A stretch of 64,000 nt of DNA, from assembly GCF_001425235.1 (NCBI RefSeq), contig NZ_LMEA01000011.1, positions 927,523 to 991,522 on the forward strand, written 5' to 3'. The stretch comes from Devosia sp. Root413D1 (GTDB lineage Bacteria; Pseudomonadota; Alphaproteobacteria; Rhizobiales; Devosiaceae). Below are positions 42,232 through 50,360 of this stretch, one piece after another (position 1 is the stretch's first letter; each line of letters opens with the position of its first letter). The notes under the pieces are model-generated. The model was not told where the DNA came from. It searched no databases and saw only the letters and a program-made list of their open reading frames with translations. A program made the translations under genes and the position numbers.

Positions 42232-42636
42232 TCAGTGTCGCTTCAGGCCAGCGTCTTCCATCGCGTCGTCGATGGCTTCCGCAGCTTCTTGCTCGACGCG
42301 CTTTCGCTCTTCCTCGATCTCTCGCGCATCGAGGTGCTCGAGCCCGACGACCTTGTTGGTGGCGGGCGAGTGTTCGATCAGGTAGTCGAGCTTGACGTGC
42401 AGGGCCGCCTCGCTGCGCGCGCCGGCGACAAGAATAACGCCGCTGATCACGATAGCCGCGACCGACAGGAAGATATTGAAGGCGAACATGAAGCCTTCAT
42501 TGAACTGCATTGCGGCCCCAATCCCGATGCCCACCATCAAAGCCACAAACGTGGCGACGAACCCCCGCCAGTCCGACAGGAAGTCGGCGAGGCGGTAAAT
42601 CAGTCCGCTGATGCGGCTGGCAGGTGCTTGCTTCAT
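42232..42636 (-). CDS. low-affinity iron permease family protein, paralogue 2
   Basis: A 134-residue paralogue of the 26939-27349 product. The membrane part and HLDAREIE are nearly identical; the N-terminus (MKQAPASRISG) and tail (EAIDDAMEDAGLKRH) differ. The upstream sequence also shares GATTTGGATGCG and AACGTG with the first copy. It precedes xth. Confidence 0.8.
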   Translation of the reverse strand: MKQAPASRISGLIYRLADFLSDWRGFVATFVALMVGIGIGAAMQFNEGFMFAFNIFLSVAAIVISGVILVAGARSEAALHVKLDYLIEHSPATNKVVGLEHLDAREIEEERKRVEQEAAEAIDDAMEDAGLKRH

Positions 42637-42806
42637 GGTGGCATCGATAACGTGCCCGATGGGATTTGGATGCGGGCCCGCGGGAGGGCGATCAGCCCGG
42701 CGCGATTACCAGTGATCGCGATCTTGACGCGACGACGTCGGTTATGTCGCGTGGCAACCTTGCCCTGCTCGCCGAAGTTGACCTCCTCAGCATCAAGGAG
42801 AGCACC

Positions 42807-43772
42807 ATGGCATCCAAAGCTACAGCTCAGCGGCAGCGGGACATTCAGGCAGAGGTCGCGACAGCCGATGCCGCCACCCCAAAAAAACGGGAAGTGGCCA
42901 TGCAGGCGGGCGCCCGCCCCTACCCTGAACCGCCATTTCCGAAGCAGCATCAGCCCAAGCCGGGAGCCGAGTTCAAACTGGATCCCGCCCCGCTCTATGA
43001 CGCGCCGTTCTATCTTGGCTCGAAGAAGCTCGCCGGAAAGGTAGCTTTGATCACCGGCGGCGACTCCGGCATCGGTCGGGCGGTGGCCGTGCTATTTGCC
43101 CGTGAGGGCGCCGACGTGGTGATCGCACATCTCTCCGAGGACCGAGATGCGGCGGAAACCAAGGCCGCAGTCGAAAATGAGGGCCGCAGCGCCATCGTGA
43201 TCAAAGGTGATGTGCGCAATCGCGCCTTCTGCGAGGATGCAGTCGAGCAGACCATCGCGGCGTTCGGCCACCTCGACGTCCTGATCAACAACGCCGCCTT
43301 TCAGGTCCACAGCAAGCGTATCGAGGACCTGAGCGAAGAGCATTTCGACGAAACGCTGAAGACCAACCTCTACGGCTATTTCTTCATGGCGCAGGCGGCA
43401 GCCAAGGTGATGAAGGCGGGCTCGGCCATCATCAATACGGGCTCGGTCACCGGCATCGAGGGTAGCCCGGCGCTACTGGATTATTCCATGACCAAGGGCG
43501 GCATCCACGCCTTCACCCGGTCACTGGCGGGTCAATTGTTGGAGCGGCATATCCGGGTTAACTGCGTCGCGCCGGGGCCGGTATGGACCCCGCTCAATCC
43601 CTCCGACAAGGAGGCCGATGACGTCAGCAAGTTCGGTTCAAAGGTGCCGATGAAGCGTCCGGCGCAACCGGAAGAAATCGCGCCAGCCTATGTCTTTCTC
43701 GCCAGTCCGCAGATGTCGAGCTACATCACCGGAGAAATTCTGCCCATCATCGGCGGCTATGGCGGCGGCTAA
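42807..43772 (+). CDS. SDR oxidoreductase, general stress protein 39-like, paralogue 2
   Basis: A 321-residue SDR with a long charged and proline-rich N-terminal extension (QAGARPYPEPPFPKQHQPKPG). Cofactor motif TGGDSGIG, NNAAFQ, active-site YSMTKGGI and PGPVWTPL align with the copy at 21846-22706. The start was chosen at the ATG after AAGGAG. Likely an NADPH-dependent reductase of stress physiology. Confidence 0.9.
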   Translation: MASKATAQRQRDIQAEVATADAATPKKREVAMQAGARPYPEPPFPKQHQPKPGAEFKLDPAPLYDAPFYLGSKKLAGKVALITGGDSGIGRAVAVLFAREGADVVIAHLSEDRDAAETKAAVENEGRSAIVIKGDVRNRAFCEDAVEQTIAAFGHLDVLINNAAFQVHSKRIEDLSEEHFDETLKTNLYGYFFMAQAAAKVMKAGSAIINTGSVTGIEGSPALLDYSMTKGGIHAFTRSLAGQLLERHIRVNCVAPGPVWTPLNPSDKEADDVSKFGSKVPMKRPAQPEEIAPAYVFLASPQMSSYITGEILPIIGGYGGG

Positions 43773-43789
43773 GCCGAACCGAAGCCGGC

Positions 43790-44647
43790 TCAGTCCCGGA
43801 GGAACCTCTGGAGAGCCCTCGCCAGTTCGTCCGGCGCCTCTTCGGCCATGTGGTGCCCGCTGTCGATCGCGTGGCCGGTCACGGCAGGCGCCCAGCGTCG
43901 CCAGATCGTGAGAGGATCGCCGTATAGCAGTTCCATGTCGTCGCGTTTGGACCACAGGTGCAGCGTCGGACAAGCTATGGTTCTCCCCGCGGCGCGATCG
44001 GCCTCATCGTGGCTTCGATCGATCCCCAGGCCGGCACGATAATCTTCGACCATGCCGTGCACGGTGGCCGGATCCGACGTGGCGGACCGGAAGTCGCGGT
44101 AGGCTTCTTCACCCATGAACTCGGGCGTTGCCGCGTACCACGCAACGGGATCTGCGAGGATGGCGCGCTCCGGTTTTTCCGGCTGCGCGAAGAAGAACCA
44201 ATGCCACCACAGCTCGGCAAACCGGGCGTCGCACCGTTCCAGTGCCTCGACGATAGGGACGCCGTCCAGCACGGCCAGCTTTGTGATCTTGTCGGGGTGA
44301 TCCAGGGCCGCGCGAAAAGCGACATAGCTGCCTCGGTCATGGCCGACGATGGCAAACCTGTCATGGCCCAGCCGCGCCATCAGCTCGATACAGTCACGAG
44401 CCTTCGCCCGCTTCGACGACCCGGCGTGATCCGGCGCATCGGCGGGGTGGCTCGATTGGCCGAAACCCCTGAGGTCGGGACACACCACGCTGAAGGATGG
44501 GGCAAGACGATCCGCCACCTGCCCCCAGGTCATGTGGGTGCGCGGGTGGCCATGCAACAGCAGCACCGGCGGCCCCTTTCCACCATGACGCACCCTCAGG
44601 CGGGCCTCGGATAGATCGACGAAATCGAGCTCGAATCCTTCGAACAT
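43790..44647 (-). CDS. alpha/beta hydrolase, haloacetate dehalogenase-like
   Basis: A 285-residue hydrolase. The oxyanion loop HGHPRTHMTW, nucleophile elbow VGHDRGSYVAF (Asp as nucleophile), the WWHWFFFAQPEKPE cap segment and the closing GHHMAEEAP (catalytic His) match fluoroacetate/haloacetate dehalogenases and epoxide hydrolase relatives. Convergent with the SDR gene, 17 bp apart. Whether it dehalogenates is not provable here. Confidence 0.85.
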   Translation of the reverse strand: MFEGFELDFVDLSEARLRVRHGGKGPPVLLLHGHPRTHMTWGQVADRLAPSFSVVCPDLRGFGQSSHPADAPDHAGSSKRAKARDCIELMARLGHDRFAIVGHDRGSYVAFRAALDHPDKITKLAVLDGVPIVEALERCDARFAELWWHWFFFAQPEKPERAILADPVAWYAATPEFMGEEAYRDFRSATSDPATVHGMVEDYRAGLGIDRSHDEADRAAGRTIACPTLHLWSKRDDMELLYGDPLTIWRRWAPAVTGHAIDSGHHMAEEAPDELARALQRFLRD

Positions 44648-44678
44648 CCCTCGTACCTCTGCACCTGATCGAGGGTTT

Positions 44679-44867
44679 CTAGCTGGTCGCAGTAATCGCG
44701 ACGCGGATCGCAACGCTGCTGCCGAACAACAGCAGGCCGAGATAACCCATGAGCGGATCGGCGTCGTGGCGACCGACAAACGGTACTTCCCGGGGAAGAC
44801 CGTACTTCACCATGATCGCCGCACCGGAAACATTCAACGCCAACAACATCCATGCCGCAACTTGCAC
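44679..44867 (-). CDS. small membrane protein, 62 aa
   Basis: GTG start at 44867 after GAGGGG. Two membrane helices: VAAWMLLALNVSGAAIMVKYG and MGYLGLLLFGSSVAIRVAITA, with a short loop VPFVGRHDADP between. Family not recognised. Downstream on the other side, 44868-45187 contains no gene I can defend; a 25-codon ATG frame near 45042 is possible but unsupported. Confidence 0.5.
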   Translation of the reverse strand: MQVAAWMLLALNVSGAAIMVKYGLPREVPFVGRHDADPLMGYLGLLLFGSSVAIRVAITATS

Positions 44868-45187
44868 GCGACCCCTCGCGGACTGAAATCATCCCTCCCC
44901 ACCATAACGGCTTCAGCGACCCCGTCGGCAAGTGCTGAACCATCCCGCTCTTTCTGCGTTCGCAACGCAAAGCAACCAAAGGAGACGATGATGCCCGCCA
45001 CTGAAGCCGAGGTCGTTCGCTGGATCGCGCCATGGCCGCTGGCGGCCAGGACCTCGAAGTTCGCTACGACAGCAAGAAGACTGGCGCCACGCGGTCAAGC
45101 CGGCGGTGACGTCCGCTGGCATCAGCCGTCCGAAGGTGTAGCAAGCTTGGCACTGATGTCCCCACGCTATCAATGATGGAGATTTCC

Positions 45188-45388
45188 ATGTCTGCACTGA
45201 CCACCCACGAACAGATCAAGGACCGCGCCTACACCCTCTGGGAGGCCGACGGCCGACCGGAAGGGCGAGATAAACATTACTGGGAGAGCGCCGAACGGCA
45301 GCTTTCCGAAGAGCTTGGCCTGGATCTTTCAGCCGAGCAGACCGAGGTAGAACAGCCACCGCTGGTGGCGGGGTTTCCAAGCCACTGA
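45188..45388 (+). CDS. DUF2934-family protein
   Basis: A 66-residue single-domain protein: MSALTTHEQIKDRAYTLWEADGRPEGRDKHYWESAERQLSEE. The I-K-x-R-A-Y-x-L-W-E-x-x-G-R-P-x-G-R-x-x-x-Y-W core is diagnostic of DUF2934. The same domain is fused to an HTH-like segment at 23640-24167. Function unknown. Confidence 0.85.
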   Translation: MSALTTHEQIKDRAYTLWEADGRPEGRDKHYWESAERQLSEELGLDLSAEQTEVEQPPLVAGFPSH

Positions 45389-45416
45389 TGCCCCAGCGCC
45401 GACCTAAACTGTTGTG

Positions 45417-45441
45417 TGAACCAACGTCCGCTGCCGACGTT
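45417..45441 (+). promoter_or_regulatory. EcfG-type promoter, one mismatch
   Basis: TGAAC-N16-CGTT; one change in -35; 32 bp before the ATG at 45474. Confidence 0.35.
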
Positions 45442-45473
45442 TCTCAAGCTCCCGACCACGAGGAGATCCAACC

Positions 45474-45821
45474 ATGGCAATCACGAGCCGTGTACGAGCC
45501 CAGGACTGGGCCAAGGTGAGCATTGCTGCAGCAATATTCTTGATGGGTGTTTCGTCGGGCACGTCTGCGCAAGATCGCACCATCGAGGGCAAAGCGGTCC
45601 CCGACGATCAGGTGGCGGCAGTCGAGAAACTCTGTGCTGAGTTGCAACTTCAGCAAGGTGCGACCGGCACGCAAGAGCCTGAGACCAGCATGGATCAGAC
45701 CACGGAGGACAAGCTCAAATCCGATGCCGAGGTGGCGGGCGAGCTGGACCTGTCGTCCATCACGCTTGAGCAGTGCGTAACGGGTGGGTTTGTCCAACAG
45801 GGTACAAACACCAACCAGTAG
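45474..45821 (+). CDS. secreted hypothetical protein, 115 aa
   Basis: An exported protein: signal VSIAAAIFLMGVSSGTSAQ with cleavage near residue 33, then an acidic domain with two cysteines (EKLCAELQ and LEQCVTGG) and Gln/Thr/Glu-rich stretches. No domain recognised. GAGGAG ribosome site. Likely periplasmic. Confidence 0.6.
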   Translation: MAITSRVRAQDWAKVSIAAAIFLMGVSSGTSAQDRTIEGKAVPDDQVAAVEKLCAELQLQQGATGTQEPETSMDQTTEDKLKSDAEVAGELDLSSITLEQCVTGGFVQQGTNTNQ

Positions 45822-45902
45822 CGCGGCAATTGCCCGCAAACTTGATCAAATGCAACCAACTCGACTCTGGTGGGTGCGGTAGTGTCTGTCGCGGGGGCCG
45901 AC

Positions 45903-46211
45903 ATGCACGAGAACCATTTTCGGGAATCGTTATTCGCCTCGACGTCGATCAAACCCTTTGCCACCCGCCTAAACAGTCTTCGTCTCGATTTTCTAGAAGT
46001 TCTCCGCACCCTCGGCGACACAAACCTCCACATCCTCCATCGGTCCCGCGCCGTAAGCCGGCTAGACGACTTGGAATCCCAGGCGGCAACCCTGCTCGAG
46101 GACTTCCTGAAGACGGCACCGTCAGAGGACCCAACGGGCAAATTTGGCGATTTCAAGCTTCGGCTTGAATCCTTCCTTGCGGAGTTTGCCGCTCAACGCG
46201 GGCTCGACTGA
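45903..46211 (+). CDS. hypothetical protein, 102 aa
   Basis: MHENHFRESLFASTSIKPFATRLNSLRLDFLEVLRTLGDTNLHILHRSRAVSRLDDLESQAATLLEDFL. All-helical and amphipathic. A GTG 33 bp upstream is in frame, but the ATG has a G-rich ribosome-like site nearby. No family named. Confidence 0.5.
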   Translation: MHENHFRESLFASTSIKPFATRLNSLRLDFLEVLRTLGDTNLHILHRSRAVSRLDDLESQAATLLEDFLKTAPSEDPTGKFGDFKLRLESFLAEFAAQRGLD

Positions 46212-46301
46212 ACAGTCGCCGCATGGCCTGCGGCGACCCCCGGCAGGAAAGTTCATTTCGGCCGTCAATATCAAATGACAATCTTCCGAGTAATTTGATC
46301 C

Positions 46302-46326
46302 GGAACGAAGCTCAAACGGCAAGGTT
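46302..46326 (+). promoter_or_regulatory. EcfG-type promoter
   Basis: GGAAC-N17-GTT, 37 bp before the ATG at 46364. Confidence 0.6.
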
Positions 46327-46363
46327 GGTTTGCCCTAGGGATGATCCTTAGCGGAGAAACAAA

Positions 46364-46552
46364 ATGGCCAACCAGCAGAATTCAAGCGGCAACAAGTCAT
46401 CGGGCAACGGCAACTCGTCCGGTAACGGAAACAAGTCTGGCAGCTCCCAGTCTAAAGGCTCCGGCAGCGAGAAATCGTCGTCCGGCACGCAGGGCGGCAC
46501 CCGGGAGCAGCATGCCGAAGCCGGGCGCCAGAGCCACAAGAACGACAAGTAA
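46364..46552 (+). CDS. Ser/Gly/Asn-rich disordered protein, 62 aa
   Basis: MANQQNSSGNKSSGNGNSSG and repeats of SGNGN/KSGSSQSKGSG, ending GGTREQHAEAGRQSHKND. The ending resembles the con-10/KGG-type stress-induced motif (G-x-x-x-x-x-A-x-x-G-x-x-S/A-H). Low complexity, highly hydrophilic; hydrophilin-like. Under an exact EcfG-type promoter with a terminator after it. Confidence 0.65.
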   Translation: MANQQNSSGNKSSGNGNSSGNGNKSGSSQSKGSGSEKSSSGTQGGTREQHAEAGRQSHKNDK

Positions 46553-46561
46553 ACACCCCCC

Positions 46562-46590
46562 GGCCCGCTCCTTTTTAGGGGCGGGCCTTT
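46562..46590 (+). terminator. Rho-independent-like terminator
   Basis: GGCCCGCTCC, loop TTTTTA, GGGGCGGGCC then TTT; a 10-bp stem with one G-T pair. Confidence 0.75.
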
Positions 46591-46605
46591 CCTTGGGAGG
46601 ACACC

Positions 46606-46788
46606 ATGTCCAAGGCATACTCGGAGGACCGTTTCCCGTCCCCGCGGATTCCACCGAAGCTGAAGAATACTGCACGAACCCCGCCCGTGCATGAGAAGCT
46701 GCCACGCATGACGAAGGAAGCGATCTTCGATGAGGACCGCGAACGCTCGGCAACGTGGGGCGTGCATCAGCAGGACGAGCAGAACTAG
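46606..46788 (+). CDS. small protein with ATWGVHQQDEQN tail, 60 aa
   Basis: MSKAYSEDRFPSPRIPPKLKNTARTPPVHEKLPRMTKEAIFDEDRERS, then ATWGVHQQDEQN at the very end. The same twelve residues end the unrelated protein at 52422-52823. Proline- and charge-rich, likely disordered. GGGAGG ribosome site. The tail could be a targeting or degradation tag, or a trace of gene fusion. Confidence 0.6.
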   Translation: MSKAYSEDRFPSPRIPPKLKNTARTPPVHEKLPRMTKEAIFDEDRERSATWGVHQQDEQN

Positions 46789-46933
46789 CGGTGGGCATCG
46801 CTTCGTGCAGGGAGTGCCCTTGGTCCCCCAGCTTGCGACCCGCTACGACAAGAAGAGTCGTCGGGCTCTCCTGCTCAGCCGTCGCTGCCCTAACGCGTTT
46901 CGGAAGTCGTGAGGCTCTACGACCGCTCCCATC

Positions 46934-46958
46934 GGAACAACCGTGCGCATAAGGCGTT
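46934..46958 (+). promoter_or_regulatory. EcfG-type promoter
   Basis: GGAAC-N16-CGTT, full consensus, 26 bp before the ku GTG start. Confidence 0.7.
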
Positions 46959-46984
46959 GCCCTCGTTATTCGACGGAGGTGATC

Positions 46985-47809
46985 GTGGCAGTTCGACCAT
47001 ACTGGAAAGGCTACCTGAAGCTGTCGTTGGTGACGTGCGCAGTGACGCTCTCGCCGGCGACCACAGAGGGCAACCGCGTTCGCTTCCACACTCTCAACCG
47101 CACCACCGGTGACCGGATCTACACCCGGTACGTCGACGCCGAGACCGGGCGGACGGTGGATGACGATCACCAGGTGAAGGCGTACGAGAAGGCCGAAGAC
47201 GAGTTCGTCATCCTTGAAGATGAGGAACTGGACGCCGTGAAACTCGACAGCGTCCGCACCATCGACATCGACGAATTTGTCGAGGCCGATACCGTGGAGT
47301 GGACCTATTTCGACACGCCCTATTTCGTGGTGCCGGCCGACGAGGTCGGTGAAGAGGCTTTTTCCGTCATTCGCGAGGCGATGGCCGAACAGAACGTGGT
47401 GGGTATCTCTCGCCTCGTCCTCGGCAATCGCGAGCGCGCAGTGATGCTGCAGCCCTGGGATACCGGCATATTGCTCTGGACGCTCCGCTTCGGCGACGAA
47501 GTGCGGGATGAAGACGAGTATTTCGAGAAGGTCGACGAGGCAAAACCCGACAAGGAAATGCTCAGCATGGTAGAGAAGATCATCGAGGAGCGCACAGCCG
47601 CCTGGAACAAGGACATGGTCAAAGACCCCGTGCAGGCCAAGCTCAAAGAGATCATCAAGGCCAAGGAGTCGCCTAAGCGGAAATCGAAGCCTGCAAAGGC
47701 CGAGGCCGAGGCCGAGCCCGAAGCTCCCACCAATGTCATCAATCTCATGGCCGCTTTGAAGAAGAGCCTGGAGAACAGGCCCGGTCAGCAAGCCAAAGGC
47801 GGGCGCTAA
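46985..47809 (+). CDS. ku: Ku protein (NHEJ), copy 1
   Basis: A 274-residue bacterial Ku homodimer subunit that rings broken DNA ends for end joining. GTG start after GGAGGTGATC gives MAVRPYWKGYLKLSLVTCAVTLSPAT. Core features: RVRFHTLNRTTGDRI, EDEFVILEDEELDAVKLD, FVEADTVEWTYFDTPYFVVP and ALVDEAKPDKEMLSM-type end; the tail is Lys/Ala/Glu-rich (KPAKAEAEAEPEAP). No LigD gene is in the window. Confidence 0.95.
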   Translation: MAVRPYWKGYLKLSLVTCAVTLSPATTEGNRVRFHTLNRTTGDRIYTRYVDAETGRTVDDDHQVKAYEKAEDEFVILEDEELDAVKLDSVRTIDIDEFVEADTVEWTYFDTPYFVVPADEVGEEAFSVIREAMAEQNVVGISRLVLGNRERAVMLQPWDTGILLWTLRFGDEVRDEDEYFEKVDEAKPDKEMLSMVEKIIEERTAAWNKDMVKDPVQAKLKEIIKAKESPKRKSKPAKAEAEAEPEAPTNVINLMAALKKSLENRPGQQAKGGR

Positions 47810-48675
47810 CCCGCCTTTCGCTGTGCGGGAGCAGTTTTCTTAGCTGGCGCAGCCTTGTTCGTTTTCGACTTGCTGGCAGAACGACGCGACGCCGACTCGC
47901 CCTTGGCGCCGGCGCTGAGCCGTAGCGCCTCAAGCAGGTCGTTCTTCTTCGTTGGCTTGGGAGGACGAAGTGGCACAATCTTCTTGCCGTTGATCTTGGC
48001 CTGCACCAGATCGGCCAGAGCCTCCTCGTAGCGATCGTCGAACTTGCTCGGGTCGAACTCGCCGGCCTTCGTCTTCAGAATATGCTTGGCCAGATCGAGC
48101 ATTTCCGGCTCGATCTTGCTCTTCTTGATCCCTTTGAAGGCGTCGGACGCGGAACGGACCTCGTAGTCGAAGTTCAGCGTAGTTGCGATCAACCCGTCGT
48201 GGTGTGCACGGATCAGAACCGGCCTCAGCCGCCGGAACAACACGGCGTGCGCGATTGCAGCCGCCTTTCGCTCTCGCAACGCCTCGCGGATCAGGACGAA
48301 GGTTTCGTTCCCAATGTCGGTGGTCGGCAGCAGGTAATAGGGTTTGTCAAAGTAGGTGGGCTCGATTTTGTTGCAGGCAATGAATTGGTCGACCGTGAGA
48401 GCCTTGTCACTGTTCGGCACCGCGGCTGCGATCTCCTCGGGCTCGAGCACCACGTATTGGCCATCACCGGTCTCGTAGCCCTTCACCTGGTCCTCGTACT
48501 CGACCGGCTTGTCCGTTTTCTCATCGACATAGAGCCGCTTGAGGCGGTTTCCGGTGCTCCGATTGACCATGTGGGGCGAGATGCGCTCCGACTGCGACGC
48601 GGCTGCGTACATCGACACCGGGCACACGATCTCCGCGATCTTGATGGCACCCTTCCAGATTGCTCGAGCTGCCAA
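47806..48675 (-). CDS. ku: Ku protein (NHEJ), copy 2
   Basis: A 289-residue second Ku. TTG start at 48675 chosen because GGAGG lies 9 bases upstream, giving (M)AARAIWKGAIKIAEIVCPVSMYAA. Conserved blocks RISPHMVNRSTGNRLKR, QYVVLEPEEIAAAVP, IEPTYFDKPYYLLP and KIEPEMLDLAKHIL; Lys/Ser/Ala-rich tail (SKSKTNKAAPAKKTAPAQ). Its stop overlaps the convergent stop of copy 1. It has its own exact EcfG-type promoter. Confidence 0.95.
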   Translation of the reverse strand: MAARAIWKGAIKIAEIVCPVSMYAAASQSERISPHMVNRSTGNRLKRLYVDEKTDKPVEYEDQVKGYETGDGQYVVLEPEEIAAAVPNSDKALTVDQFIACNKIEPTYFDKPYYLLPTTDIGNETFVLIREALRERKAAAIAHAVLFRRLRPVLIRAHHDGLIATTLNFDYEVRSASDAFKGIKKSKIEPEMLDLAKHILKTKAGEFDPSKFDDRYEEALADLVQAKINGKKIVPLRPPKPTKKNDLLEALRLSAGAKGESASRRSASKSKTNKAAPAKKTAPAQRKAG

Positions 48676-48702
48676 TTTGCGCGACCTCCGTTGAGACCTC
48701 AC

Positions 48703-48727
48703 AACGGTTGGAGAGCGAGCCTGTTCC
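48703..48727 (-). promoter_or_regulatory. EcfG-type promoter
   Basis: Minus strand GGAAC-N16-CGTT, 27 bp before the ku copy 2 TTG. Full consensus. The gap 48728-49006 has no gene; it is GC-rich with GGAGCCGG-type repeats. Confidence 0.7.
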
Positions 48728-49006
48728 CTCTCCGGAGCTGGGAGGAGCCGGCGGTCTGGCGCACACCCTTACCCCGCCCTTCTCTATCCCTGCCGACCGA
48801 TGGACAGCTGGGGCTATAGGCGCGGGAGGGATCATTGAGGGTGCCGGCGGCGCCGGCGGCTTTGACTGTGTAAGCCGGACCCGGCTGGGAGGGACAGCGG
48901 GGCCCGGCGGCACACAGGCCCGAGGCCAGGGAGGGGCAACCTCAGGCCAGATTTCCAACCTCAGGAATGCGATTTGGTTCCGACGCTGTCGGCCCTCGAC
49001 AACGAC

Positions 49007-49031
49007 GGAACCTGCTGACCCTACGGAAGTT
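49007..49031 (+). promoter_or_regulatory. EcfG-type promoter
   Basis: GGAAC-N17-GTT; -10 overlaps the left arm of the inverted repeat at 49030-49055 and is 24 bp from the ATG. Confidence 0.55.
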
Positions 49032-49055
49032 TGAGGCTGCAACGGGAGCCTCAAA
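49030..49055. repeat. inverted repeat from -10 to the ATG
   Basis: TTTGAGGCT, GCAACGGG, AGCCTCAAA: perfect 9-bp arms; the ATG follows at once. Same architecture as 27431-27457 with different arm sequence. Confidence 0.7.
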
Positions 49056-49370
49056 ATGTACGAAGAAAACTCGTCACCCTCGCGCGTCATGAGTCCGCTG
49101 ATCACTCGGCGGAAACTGGCAAGGGAGAGGGTTGCACCTTACCTGCCTGACCTGAAGCGCTGGCGGAGCAAGTCGCTGCAGTTGCGCGCCATGCACAACT
49201 CTCGCCATCAAACGGCTGACGCACTGGCTGCCGGCGAAATGCAGTTGGCCGCTTTGCGAAGAGAGATGGAAATGACCCGTCAGGCGTTCATTCTTGAGAT
49301 GGATGACATCCGTGAAATGCCTGCTGTCGTCGACTATCTTGCGGCCCTCGACAACCTAATACAGGGCTGA
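49056..49370 (+). CDS. hypothetical protein, 104 aa (paralogue at 27928)
   Basis: MYEENSSPSRVMSPLITRRKLARERVAPYLP, then a long helix region and MTRQAFILEMDDIREMPAVVDYLAALDNLIQG. The ends align to the 83-residue protein at 27928-28179. Helical, charged. Expressed from an EcfG-type promoter. Function unknown. Confidence 0.65.
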   Translation: MYEENSSPSRVMSPLITRRKLARERVAPYLPDLKRWRSKSLQLRAMHNSRHQTADALAAGEMQLAALRREMEMTRQAFILEMDDIREMPAVVDYLAALDNLIQG

Positions 49371-49381
49371 GGGACTGGAGC

Positions 49382-49498
49382 TTAGCCGCCAAACAGGTGG
49401 GTAAGGTTGCCGACCAGATAGATACCGGCTGCGATGAGCGCGACGGTCACAAGCCACGCGACGATCATCCATCCAATGCCGTACCGCCCCCTAAGCAC
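49382..49498 (-). CDS. 38-residue membrane microprotein candidate
   Basis: GTG start at 49498 preceded by GAAGGAG. Peptide: a basic start (VLRGRYGIGW), one helix (MIVAWLVTVALIAAGIYLVG) and NLTHLFGG. A strong ribosome site and clean helix argue for translation. It is convergent with the gene at 49056. Confidence 0.55.
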   Translation of the reverse strand: MLRGRYGIGWMIVAWLVTVALIAAGIYLVGNLTHLFGG

Positions 49499-49663
49499 GA
49501 TGCTCCTTCCCAGGCCGGATCATCGGCCGTCTGCCATGGCCCATGCATCGAACTGCACCATACCGCCCTTTTCCTTATCTGCAACAGTTCGTGTTCAAAC
49601 GCGGAGGGCAAGATTGCAACCAAGCTTCTCGTGCCACGTATTCCGTGACTGGTGGAGGCTATC

Positions 49664-49924
49664 ATGCGGTATTACTTCGACATTTTCGATGGCGCGGGCT
49701 GGGCCCGAGACGACGTTGGCGTGGAATGCACTAGCGACCGAAGGGCCCGTCACCAGGCGGTGCTGGCACTGACCGAGCTTGCCCGTGAATTGCTGCCGTC
49801 CGATGGCCCGTCGAAAGAGCTCATCATCCGGGTGAGGCACGGCAACGACGCAGCCTTCTCAGTTCGGCTGGCCTTCGATACATCGGCGGGACCGGCACTG
49901 GCCGATCCCTCACTTGTCGCCTGA
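49664..49924 (+). CDS. DUF6894-family protein, paralogue 2
   Basis: An 86-residue protein: MRYYFDIFDGAGWARDDVGVECTSDRRARHQAVLALTELARELLPSDG. Matches the DUF6894 opening M-x-R-Y-Y-F-D and the D-x-x-G-x-E/D loop, followed by a helix with A-L-x-x-x-A-R-E. GGAGG 8 bp before the ATG. Function unknown. Confidence 0.8.
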   Translation: MRYYFDIFDGAGWARDDVGVECTSDRRARHQAVLALTELARELLPSDGPSKELIIRVRHGNDAAFSVRLAFDTSAGPALADPSLVA

Positions 49925-49930
49925 ACAAGA

Positions 49931-50149
49931 TCAGCTTCTCAAGGGCCAGTGCCCGGTCAACAGGGCATAGATCACCCCGCCCGCCAGGGTTGCGCCTATA
50001 GCCACAGCGCCAATTTCCGCCCACCGGGGCAGCCCCTTCTTGAACAGTAGCGGTGCATAAATGGCGAGAGCCAGCAGTAGTGTCGCGACAGCGACATGGA
50101 CCAGCAACTGATAGGCAGCGACCACTCCCACCTCCCCATTCCGCGTCAT
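49931..50149 (-). CDS. two-helix membrane protein, 72 aa
   Basis: MTRNGEVGVVAAYQLLVHVAVATLLLALAIYAP, then LPRWAEIGAVAIGATLAGGVIYALLTGHWP: two membrane helices. The EcfG-type -10 lies 2 bp before this ATG, so transcription would start inside the first codons; an in-frame GTG at 50125 after GGGGAGG may be the true start, giving 64 residues. Convergent with DUF6894. Confidence 0.55.
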   Translation of the reverse strand: MTRNGEVGVVAAYQLLVHVAVATLLLALAIYAPLLFKKGLPRWAEIGAVAIGATLAGGVIYALLTGHWPLRS

Positions 50150-50150
50150 A

Positions 50151-50175
50151 AACCGCGCGCTTGTGCGGCGGTTCC
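50151..50175 (-). promoter_or_regulatory. EcfG-type promoter
   Basis: Minus strand GGAAC-N17-GTT. Its place immediately before the ATG at 50149 suggests the start should be moved to the GTG at 50125. Confidence 0.5.
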
Positions 50176-50360
50176 CGTCCGAGGCTGCGGGAACTGCAAT
50201 TTCGCTGACGCTCGCACTCAGTCGGACGTCAGACAGTGTCTGGTAGTGTCGGCAAACTGCACCGATACGCCGCGTCACGGTGCAGGAAATAAGACCAGTC
50301 GGCGCCCCCTATGGTGTGCCGCCCATTGGGGTGGCGCCGACACCTCCCAAGAGGTGCAAA

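Noticed and set aside
44766-45176. A 136-codon plus-strand frame
   Set aside because: Overlaps the small membrane gene, low complexity, no ribosome site; a 25-codon frame inside it is equally unsupported.
48660-49034. A 124-codon plus-strand frame between the ku and 49056 genes
   Set aside because: Covers two promoter elements, Gly/Ala/Pro-rich translation, no start with ribosome site.
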